From contig JAFGDC010000243.1 of assembly GCA_016932295.1 (NCBI GenBank), positions 1 to 5,002 of the forward strand: a DNA stretch of 5,002 nt. Direction: 5' to 3'. Positions 1 to 4,748 of this stretch are shown here, one piece after another; the first letter of the stretch is position 1; the number at the start of each line of letters is the position of its first letter. The position numbers and the translations under genes are program-made. The notes beneath the pieces are model-generated. The model had not been told where the DNA came from. It was given only the letters and a program-made list of their open reading frames with translations, and did not search any database. Source of the DNA: a candidate division CSSED10-310 bacterium (GTDB lineage Bacteria; CSSED10-310; JAFGDC01).

Positions 1-157
1 GGAAGATGAGTCCGTTTTCGCTGCATTGATCGAGGATGCCGTCGTGCAGGCCCAGGCGGGTTTTGATGAGGCAGCCCCACGCGGTGAGGATTTTCTGCAC
101 TTTGGGGGCGGCGTCGGCGCGACTGCTGACGAGGATAAGGATGACATTCTTTTCCAT
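1..157 (-). CDS. Small TM1266-like (iron-only hydrogenase system) putative regulator, 5' part only
   Basis: The reverse strand reads open from an ATG at 157-155 to the window edge, giving 52 residues that begin MEKNVILILVSSRADAAPKV. A strong Shine-Dalgarno, AAGGAGG (complement of 163-169), sits 5 nt upstream and fixes the start. The visible part looks like one half of a beta-alpha-beta ferredoxin fold: a hydrophobic strand (residues 4-10), a helix carrying VQKILTAWG (20-28), then a second strand and the segment KTRLGLHDG (32-40). This pattern resembles the short ACT/NikR-C-like proteins of the TM1266 family, often annotated as putative iron-only hydrogenase system regulators in anaerobes. The assignment rests on recalled family resemblance from a partial sequence. 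The biochemical role of the family is poorly defined. It is transcribed away from the methyltransferase and the Cmr operon and probably has no functional link to them. Confidence 0.62.
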   Translation of the reverse strand, partial: MEKNVILILVSSRADAAPKVQKILTAWGCLIKTRLGLHDGILDQCSENGLIF

Positions 158-162
158 GGCGA

Positions 163-169
163 CCTCCTT
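163..169 (-). promoter_or_regulatory. Ribosome binding site of the leftward small gene
   Basis: On the minus strand the bases read AAGGAGG, a perfect Shine-Dalgarno core, 5 nt before the ATG at 157. It decides the start of the left-edge gene and shows that the long overlapping open frames on this strand upstream of it are not needed to explain the region. Confidence 0.8.
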
Positions 170-226
170 GAGTTTCGGGTCAGACTGTAGCAATCAACGG
201 TTGGCGTGCGCAAGTCCGGCTACCGA

Positions 227-257
227 AGCGCACGGCGTCCCCACGGAGCGCACGGCG
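227..257. repeat. Two direct copies of AGCGCACGGCG, 20 bp apart
   Basis: The 11-mer AGCGCACGGCG occurs at 227-237 and again at 247-257, exactly 20 bp start to start, about two helical turns. It lies 70-100 bp upstream of the leftward gene's start codon. The spacing would suit two protein dimers binding the same face of the DNA, but a simple short tandem duplication in GC-rich sequence explains it equally well. Confidence 0.5.
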
Positions 258-275
258 CCGCCGTGCCTTGGTGCA

Positions 276-290
276 GGAGCCGCCGGCTCC
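276..290. repeat. Perfect GC-rich inverted repeat (6-bp stem, 3-nt loop)
   Basis: GGAGCC (276-281), loop GCC, GGCTCC (285-290) form a perfect short hairpin on either strand. On the + strand it is followed by TCTCTTAT, not a clean T-run, and no rightward gene precedes it, so it is not called a terminator. It could be a structural element or an operator in the divergent region. Confidence 0.45.
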
Positions 291-409
291 TCTCTTATCG
301 AACCCCCATAGCGGCATGACCCTCCTCTCACCACGCGCTGGGTGGCAGGAGTCATGATCGTTGCACCAACAACAAGAGGCGGCGCGGCGCGCCGCCAAAC
401 CAGGGCGCG

Positions 410-475
410 GCCGGCGCCACGCGCTCCCTCTGCCGGCGCCACGCGGTGCCTCTGCCGGCGCCACGCGCTCCCGCT
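410..475. repeat. Three tandem copies of a 22-bp GC-rich unit
   Basis: Units run 410-431, 432-453 and 454-475. Each begins GCCGGCGCCACGCG and ends with a CT-rich segment (CTCCCTCT, GTGCCTCT, CTCCCGCT). The copies differ at only a few positions in the last 8 bases. Each unit carries overlapping palindromes GCCGGC and GGCGCC. A 22-bp period is not a multiple of three, which argues against a coding repeat. Its period is near two DNA turns, and it sits 80-145 bp upstream of the methyltransferase start. It is far too short and gapless to be a CRISPR array. Confidence 0.75.
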
Positions 476-545
476 GACTGCGAACCCATCGACTCGCCTC
501 CAATTCACCTTGAGTCACCTTCGCCATTGCGTTAGCCTGTTTTCC

Positions 546-550
546 GGAGG
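546..550 (+). promoter_or_regulatory. Ribosome binding site of the methyltransferase gene
   Basis: GGAGG at 546-550 lies 5 nt before the ATG at 556. An in-frame GTG at 550 overlaps this site and cannot use it, so the ATG is preferred even though the frame is open slightly further upstream. Confidence 0.8.
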
Positions 551-555
551 TGGGC

Positions 556-1362
556 ATGAAACATCGGCGCACGGCTTCACGGCAGTATCACGACCGGGTG
601 GCGGGCGGGTATGACGCCATGTACGAGGGTGACCCGTACTGGCAATTCTACGACGAGATCACCTGGACGCACCTGCGGCGTTTCCTGCCCAAAAATCTCG
701 GCACGGTGATCCTGGATGCCGGCTGCGGCACGGGCAAGTGGGGTTTGAAACTGGCGAAGAGCGGCTACCGGGTGATCCTGAGCGACAATTCCACCGGCAT
801 GCTGGAACGGGCGGCGGCCAAGGCGGAAGAATTGGGCGTGGCGGAGCGGGTAACCATCGACCGAAGCGACCTGGCGGACCTGGGCGGCATCACCGACGGC
901 GCGGTGGGGATGGTGGTGGCGCAAGGTGATCCGTTGTCGCTGGTGAGTGATGCCCGCGCCGCGGTACGCGCGATGCGCCGGGTGCTGCTGCCGGGCGGAA
1001 CGGCGGTGTGCAGTGTGGACAACAGATGGGCCGGCGTGGACCACTATGTGGAGGCCGGTATTTTCGATGATCTGGATCGCTTCCTGCGCAATGGTCAGAC
1101 CAATTGGTTCACCAAGCGGGAGGAGGAGCGGTTTCCGGTCCACATGTTCTGGCCGGATGAGTTGGTGACGTTGTTCGAAGGGAACGGGTTCGAGGTGCTG
1201 GAGGTGGTGGCGAAGGGATGCCTGGTGCGGGACCGGAACGCGGCGATGGTGCGAGACCCCGAGCTGCGGAGGAAGCTGGTGCGGTTGGAATTGAAGCTGG
1301 GCCGGCAGCCGTCGGCGCTGGGGCGTTCGTCCCACCTGCAGATCGCGGCCCGGCGGCGTTGA
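556..1362 (+). CDS. Class I SAM-dependent methyltransferase, substrate unknown
   Basis: A 268-residue protein with a complete Rossmann-type SAM-binding core. After an N-terminal cap (YHDRVAGGYDAMYEG, 11-25) comes motif I, VILDAGCGTGKWG (51-63), the acidic end of strand 2 at D77 (VILSDNS), a motif with D105 (DRSDLADL), motif IV around VVAQGDPLSLV (120-130), and RRVLLPGGTAVCSV (141-154). The C-terminus ends GRSSHLQIAARRR, the kind of tail seen in many small-molecule class I methyltransferases. The acceptor cannot be told from the sequence. The protein is cytoplasmic, with no signal peptide or membrane segment. It is followed by about 310 bp containing a new promoter, so it is probably a separate transcription unit from the Cmr genes. 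Its GC content (about 67% by hand count over 901-1080) is well above that of the middle of cas10, consistent with being resident chromosome. Confidence 0.85.
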   Translation: MKHRRTASRQYHDRVAGGYDAMYEGDPYWQFYDEITWTHLRRFLPKNLGTVILDAGCGTGKWGLKLAKSGYRVILSDNSTGMLERAAAKAEELGVAERVTIDRSDLADLGGITDGAVGMVVAQGDPLSLVSDARAAVRAMRRVLLPGGTAVCSVDNRWAGVDHYVEAGIFDDLDRFLRNGQTNWFTKREEERFPVHMFWPDELVTLFEGNGFEVLEVVAKGCLVRDRNAAMVRDPELRRKLVRLELKLGRQPSALGRSSHLQIAARRR

Positions 1363-1595
1363 CCGGGGGCGGTCGATGGTGCGGGGGTACGCCGCCGCCG
1401 ACAATCACCGTCAAGGTTCACGTATTTCATGAGTGAATCCGCGGCAGTGGAAAGAGGTACGACGATCCATGGGTGGGATGATTCTCGGTTCGTGCCCGTG
1501 ACGACAGCATCAACCGTTGCGGCTGAATGTAACCCACGGTTGCTCCTGGTCTGAACGCGAATCAGCGCTGCGTGTCACAGTATTGGTAAAAATTC
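1363..1595. other. Intergenic region between methyltransferase and Cmr promoter
   Basis: No gene is supported here. Just after the methyltransferase stop, GGCGG (from 1366) can pair with CCGCC near 1390, but no T-run follows, so a factor-independent terminator cannot be claimed. A 7-bp inverted repeat, CAACCGT (1511-1517) and ACGGTTG (1536-1542), encloses an 18-nt loop. Base composition falls toward the right, into the AT-richer promoter of the Cmr operon. No CRISPR repeat or leader-like array is visible. Confidence 0.6.
1511..1542. repeat. Inverted repeat CAACCGT / ACGGTTG upstream of the Cmr promoter
   Basis: The arms at 1511-1517 and 1536-1542 are perfect complements separated by 18 nt. 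The centre-to-centre distance of 25 bp and the location about 55-85 bp upstream of the proposed -35 could suit a regulator binding site. The left arm continues to CAACCGTTG, itself a near-palindrome. There is no independent support for function. Confidence 0.35.
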
Positions 1596-1624
1596 TTGTC
1601 ACCTCTTTCGTTGCCGGGTATACT
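1596..1624 (+). promoter_or_regulatory. Sigma-70-type promoter of the cas10-cmr3-cmr4 operon
   Basis: The -35 element TTGTCA (1596-1601) and -10 element TATACT (1619-1624) each match the consensus at five of six positions and are separated by an ideal 17 nt. An AT-rich tract (TATTGGTAAAAATTC, 1581-1595) precedes the -35 and could act as an UP element. Transcription would start near 1631, leaving a leader of about 40 nt before the cas10 ATG at 1672. This is the best promoter-like sequence noticed in the window and explains expression of the Cmr genes independently of the methyltransferase. Confidence 0.7.
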
Positions 1625-1662
1625 TGGAACAAACTTGAACCTGGTTAACGACAATCAACCAT

Positions 1663-1667
1663 GGTGG
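1663..1667 (+). promoter_or_regulatory. Weak ribosome binding site of cas10
   Basis: GGTGG at 1663-1667 lies 4 nt before the ATG at 1672 and is only a partial Shine-Dalgarno. An in-frame TGA at 1636-1638, with no ATG, GTG or TTG codon between it and 1672, leaves ATG 1672 as the only possible start. The absence of the HD domain is therefore not an artefact of start choice. Confidence 0.55.
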
Positions 1668-1671
1668 AAAT

Positions 1672-3588
1672 ATGAATACTGTTTATTTTTCAACAGGTTT
1701 GATCCCCGTTCAGGAGTGGATCTCCGAGGCGACCAGATCCCGCGACCTGATGGTGGGATCGAAATTCCTCTCCTGGCTGCATGCCCGGATCCTGCAGGAA
1801 CTGATCTCCGAACTGGGGGCGAAGGTCCTGGTACCACATCAGCATGATGACACCGAACTCATGGAGGGTGTCAGCGTTCGAGAGACTACGTTCGTGGCCT
1901 GGCTGAAGGAACCGGATATGTACGGCATCCCCAATCGCGCCAGCGGATCGGTGGCAGGATACGAACTCGACGATGTCGTAACGAGGCTGAAGTATCTCGA
2001 AAAGGACTTCCTCCGGGAAAAATGGAACGAACTGATCGAATTGGCGAAAGAAGACCATCTCCTGAAAAATTCGAAACTCAAAGGCGAAATCGCGTCGCCC
2101 CATTCCCTCTGCCCCATCCGGCTGGTGTGGGTCGCGTTCGAATCGGATGCCTCTGTTGACGAAGCATTCCCGAAATTGAACGGAATCTACGATGCAGTCA
2201 AGCGCACCAGGCCGCTGGAACCTTCCCCGCCGGAGCGGACGGTGGGGAAATGCCTGCAATGCGCCAGGCGCGATGCCGCCGGCGGCGCCGACTGGCATCA
2301 GTGGCGCGACTTCTGGGAAGTCATCGACAACGAGTATCACGTCCAGCGCGGCCGCCGGATTCAGACCAGTGAAAGGCTTTGTACCACATGCCTGGTAAAA
2401 CGATTCGCCGGGTATGCCAAGGGTGTCGATGATTTTCCATCCACCAATGACATCGCCGCGGCACACTGGGTGGCGCAGGTCAAAGAACACGTCGAATTTA
2501 AATACTCTGATTATCTTGAGAAAGCCAAGTCCTGCCAACTCACGAAAGATGATCTTCATCTATGGTTGTATGATCGGACAATAGATAACTGGCGGAAAGG
2601 AAAACCAAAGATCGAAGGCGATGATGCGGTCATGCTGAAGACACAGTTGGGTGAAATCGTAAAGGCTCGCAGCAATCTCATCGAAGCCATTAAAAATCTC
2701 CCTATCAAAACCGAGCCATCCAACTACCTCGCCGTGATGACGTTCGATGGCGACTCCATGGGAAAGCTGGTGGCGGCCGATCCCGTCGGGATGTCGGAGA
2801 AAATGAACACATTCGGTGCGGCAGTCGCTCCCCTTGTCATCACCCATCACGGCACGCCGTTCTACATCGGCGGTGACGAGGGCCTGCTGCTCTGCCCGCT
2901 GGAGACCGCCATCGACCTCGCCTTCGACATTCGCAGAAAATTCGAAGATGTCATGAACGAACCATCCGGCGCATCAGGAAAAGGCCGCATCACCCTCTCC
3001 TCGGGACTGATCTTCTTCGACCGGCAGCGCCCCATGAGCGGCGCCATCCGCGAAGCCCATGCCACCATCGAGCAGGCCAAGGCGAGAATGGACGGCAATG
3101 GAAAGAAGGTTAAAAATGCCTTGGCCGTTACGGTACAGACCACCAGCGGCAATGTCTGGACCTGCCGGGCGGGATGGGATGACTGGACCCGCATCAGGAA
3201 CGCCGTCGAACTGGTCCTCACCGGCCCGCCAAAGGATTTCGGCGTCCCCGACTGCCGCCTGTCCTCCGGCTGGGCATACGATATCGAATCCTTCCTCACC
3301 GGGTACGATGACGGAAATGAATGGGGCAATCAGCGTTTCAGGGCCGCCGTGCGCACCGAGCTGAAGCGTCTGACCTTCAGGCGGCTTCACGAAACCGGTG
3401 ACAAGAAGCTGACCGGCGCTCACAAGGAGAAAATCTGGAGCGGGTTGCTGCAAGGTGACGAATGGTTCAGGGAAGCCCCCCGGAAAGATGCTCTGACCCT
3501 CCTGTTCAATCAGCTTCACCTGGTGGGATTCCTGGTCCGCGAAACATGCCTGGCGTCGGTTGACGATCAGGCCGGGGAGGATGAGTGA
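1672..3588 (+). CDS. cas10: Cas10/Cmr2, large subunit of a type III-B CRISPR complex; HD-less, GGDE cyclase motif
   Basis: This 638-residue protein is the signature subunit of type III CRISPR complexes, which sense target RNA and, in many members, make cyclic oligoadenylate from ATP. It starts directly in the first palm domain with GLIPVQEWISEATRSRDLMV (9-28), matching the GPVQ-F-I-A-R-(T)-RDL-GS-LS pattern of Cmr2. The N-terminal HD nuclease domain, about 200 residues in full-length relatives, is absent, which explains the short length. A zinc site follows, C194/C197 and C237/C240. The second palm carries FDGDSMG (358-364, acidic residues D359 and D361) and YIGGDEGLLL (398-407). The last motif is GGDE, not canonical GGDD. 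RQRPMSGAI (451-459) and AKARM (469-473) are also family-typical, and 490-638 is the C-terminal domain. The gene opens the operon, and its TGA shares one base with the cmr3 ATG. Family assignment is secure; cyclase activity is uncertain. Confidence 0.93.
   Translation: MNTVYFSTGLIPVQEWISEATRSRDLMVGSKFLSWLHARILQELISELGAKVLVPHQHDDTELMEGVSVRETTFVAWLKEPDMYGIPNRASGSVAGYELDDVVTRLKYLEKDFLREKWNELIELAKEDHLLKNSKLKGEIASPHSLCPIRLVWVAFESDASVDEAFPKLNGIYDAVKRTRPLEPSPPERTVGKCLQCARRDAAGGADWHQWRDFWEVIDNEYHVQRGRRIQTSERLCTTCLVKRFAGYAKGVDDFPSTNDIAAAHWVAQVKEHVEFKYSDYLEKAKSCQLTKDDLHLWLYDRTIDNWRKGKPKIEGDDAVMLKTQLGEIVKARSNLIEAIKNLPIKTEPSNYLAVMTFDGDSMGKLVAADPVGMSEKMNTFGAAVAPLVITHHGTPFYIGGDEGLLLCPLETAIDLAFDIRRKFEDVMNEPSGASGKGRITLSSGLIFFDRQRPMSGAIREAHATIEQAKARMDGNGKKVKNALAVTVQTTSGNVWTCRAGWDDWTRIRNAVELVLTGPPKDFGVPDCRLSSGWAYDIESFLTGYDDGNEWGNQRFRAAVRTELKRLTFRRLHETGDKKLTGAHKEKIWSGLLQGDEWFREAPRKDALTLLFNQLHLVGFLVRETCLASVDDQAGEDE
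2746..2880 (+). other. Palm-2 active-site segment of Cas10 (DGD and GGDE)
   Basis: Codons 2746-2754 encode D359-G360-D361, and codons 2869-2880 (GGC GGT GAC GAG) encode G400-G401-D402-E403. In Cas10 the two acidic residues of GGDD bind the metal ions for ATP cyclisation. Here the second Asp is Glu, a conservative change recalling the GG(D/E)EF motif of diguanylate cyclases. The GAG codon sits in an uninterrupted, well-conserved frame. A single base change in its third position would restore Asp (GAC or GAT), so a sequencing error cannot be excluded from one read. Confidence 0.8.
3574..3580 (+). promoter_or_regulatory. Ribosome binding site of cmr3, inside the cas10 3' end
   Basis: GGGGAGG at 3574-3580 lies 7 nt before ATG 3588 and only 4 nt before the alternative GTG at 3585. 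The spacing favours the ATG, which forms a TGATG stop-start overlap with cas10. Confidence 0.75.
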
Positions 3589-4748
3589 TGACCGGACCCA
3601 CGCGCCATGAGTATCAAGTGACTATCGAACCTGTCGATCCGCTGTTGTTCGGAGACAATCGCCTGGCCAGGGCCGGCGCCGATGCCTTCCAGGAAGACCA
3701 GGACCCCTCGCCCCTCACCATCTTCGGCGCCATCGGCGGACACCTGCTCGACGGCAAAATGCCGGTCGACAGGAATCATCCGCAACTGGGAAGGATCCGC
3801 AAAGACATTTTCGATGGCGAGGGCGAAACAGCGGAATTGCTGGGTTATGCCCTGCGCGACGAATATGGGAACTCATGGTTCCCGATGCCAAGGCATTACC
3901 GGATGAGAGACGGGAGAATCCCAAGGCATTGGGAGTATCTCGTTCCCCATATGGATGAGCATGATCCGGTGCGATCTTCATGCCCCTGCAGGTACCGGCT
4001 CATCGAACCGTCCGCAGGTGAGGAGTATGAGAAATCAGTGCTCATTTCTGATGCGTTGTTGGGTGCCATCCTCACGGGCGGCACTCCAGAGATAAGCGAA
4101 CTCGATCTGAAACCATTTTGCGATATCTATCTATCGGAACCACGCATGGGTCTGCGGATGCTGAATGATCTGAACACGGCGGAGGAGCACATGCTTTTCA
4201 CGCGACCCTACCGAAGGTTCAACGGCGGGGTGACAGGCGACCATGGCCGTTATTCCTCCTGTGGTTTCGTCGCCTGGATGCGGCTGCTGGCGCCCCTCGA
4301 TCCGCCGGGACCGCCGGACTCACACGGCTACCTGGGCGGCGACCGAAGGAGGATCATGCTGACCTACCAGCCTGATCCCAACATCATGAACGACATGAAG
4401 AAAAAAATCCTCGGCGCGGTGGCCGGCGCGGCCGGATTCCTGCTGTATCTGCTTACTCCGGCGGTGGTGACCGGCCGGGATTATCAGCCGTACGGCCAAC
4501 CGCCGGTGGCGGCGGCCCTCGGGAAGCCGGCCTGTTGCAGCGGCTGGAACATGGGCGGCAATCATCCCCGCCCGATCCTGAACCTGGCGCCCGCCGGATC
4601 GGTGTTCTTCTACGAGTGGCCGGACGGCCGGACCAGGGAAGAAACAATCGATGAACAATGGTTTGCCTGTATCGGGCAACGATACGGCGCCGCCGGCTTC
4701 GGACGGGTCATTCCGGGAGTGTGGTACAATGAGTCTGAAAATCGATAA
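3588..4748 (+). CDS. cmr3: Cmr3, Cas5-group RAMP subunit of the type III-B complex
   Basis: A 386-residue RAMP protein of normal Cmr3 length. Cmr3 sits beside Cas10 at the base of the complex and binds the 5' tag of the crRNA. Family landmarks in order: EPVDPLLFGDNR (14-25) in the first strand, TIFGAIGG (44-51), LSEPRMGLR (182-190, the E-x-R-x-G region), a Gly-rich turn GYLGGDRRR (247-255), LLYLLTPAVV (285-294), and the diagnostic C-terminal block GGNHPRPI (323-330) followed by NLAPAGSVFFYE (332-343) and GFGRVIPGVW (370-379). The hydrophobic run 274-294 is the core of the RAMP fold before the TP motif and not a membrane helix. The start ATG overlaps the cas10 stop by one base, and the 3' end overlaps cmr4 by 20 bp, so expression is expected to be coupled. 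A GTG at 3585 would add one residue. No key region appears missing. Confidence 0.9.
   Translation: MTGPTRHEYQVTIEPVDPLLFGDNRLARAGADAFQEDQDPSPLTIFGAIGGHLLDGKMPVDRNHPQLGRIRKDIFDGEGETAELLGYALRDEYGNSWFPMPRHYRMRDGRIPRHWEYLVPHMDEHDPVRSSCPCRYRLIEPSAGEEYEKSVLISDALLGAILTGGTPEISELDLKPFCDIYLSEPRMGLRMLNDLNTAEEHMLFTRPYRRFNGGVTGDHGRYSSCGFVAWMRLLAPLDPPGPPDSHGYLGGDRRRIMLTYQPDPNIMNDMKKKILGAVAGAAGFLLYLLTPAVVTGRDYQPYGQPPVAAALGKPACCSGWNMGGNHPRPILNLAPAGSVFFYEWPDGRTREETIDEQWFACIGQRYGAAGFGRVIPGVWYNESENR
4715..4719 (+). promoter_or_regulatory. Ribosome binding site of cmr4, inside cmr3
   Basis: GGGAG at 4715-4719 lies 9 nt before ATG 4729, within the cmr3 coding sequence. It supports an internal start that overlaps cmr3 by 20 bp. 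Confidence 0.6.

Larger units (their letters stand above)
158..555. other. Divergent intergenic region without a credible gene
   Basis: About 400 bp separate the leftward small gene from the rightward methyltransferase. Open frames exist on both strands, but they encode Arg/Ala/Pro/Gly-rich low-complexity peptides expected by chance in GC-rich DNA, and none has a convincing ribosome binding site. The region holds two families of short direct repeats (227-257 and 410-475), a perfect GC hairpin (276-290) and a pair of TCACCTT repeats (505-511, 515-521). For the leftward gene a weak promoter can be proposed: TTGCGC (complement of 208-213), 18 nt, TACAGT (complement of 184-189). For the methyltransferase TTGAGT (510-515), 17 nt, TAGCCT (533-538) is possible but poor. 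No tRNA, rRNA or known riboswitch was recognised. Confidence 0.6.

Noticed and set aside
276..298. Rho-independent terminator at the GGAGCC hairpin
   Set aside because: The stem is only 6 bp, no clean T-run follows, and no gene ends upstream on either strand.
410..475. CRISPR array
   Set aside because: Only three 22-bp units with no spacers between them; CRISPR arrays alternate longer repeats with unique spacers.
550..555. GTG at 550 as the methyltransferase start
   Set aside because: It overlaps the GGAGG ribosome site that is ideally placed for the ATG at 556.
180..614. Long overlapping open frames on both strands in the 158-555 intergenic region
   Set aside because: They encode Arg/Ala/Pro/Gly-rich low-complexity peptides, lack ribosome sites, and run through 22-bp tandem repeats that do not keep a reading frame. 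They are typical by-products of high GC.
1363..1400. Terminator after the methyltransferase
   Set aside because: GC-rich segments could pair but there is no T-tract, so a factor-independent terminator is not supported.
577..1404. 275-codon reverse-strand open frame opposite the methyltransferase
   Set aside because: It mirrors the real gene almost exactly, is rich in His/Arg/Pro/Gln as expected for the antisense of GC-rich coding DNA, and shows no domain.
1690..2559. 289-codon reverse-strand open frame opposite cas10
   Set aside because: The + strand frame carries clear Cas10 motifs throughout. The reverse frame is the antisense shadow, with no recognisable motif.
4407..4469. Possible transmembrane helix in cmr3 (residues 274-294)
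   Set aside because: Hydrophobic and Ala/Gly-rich, but it leads into the conserved TP motif of the RAMP fold. Cmr3 is a soluble subunit.
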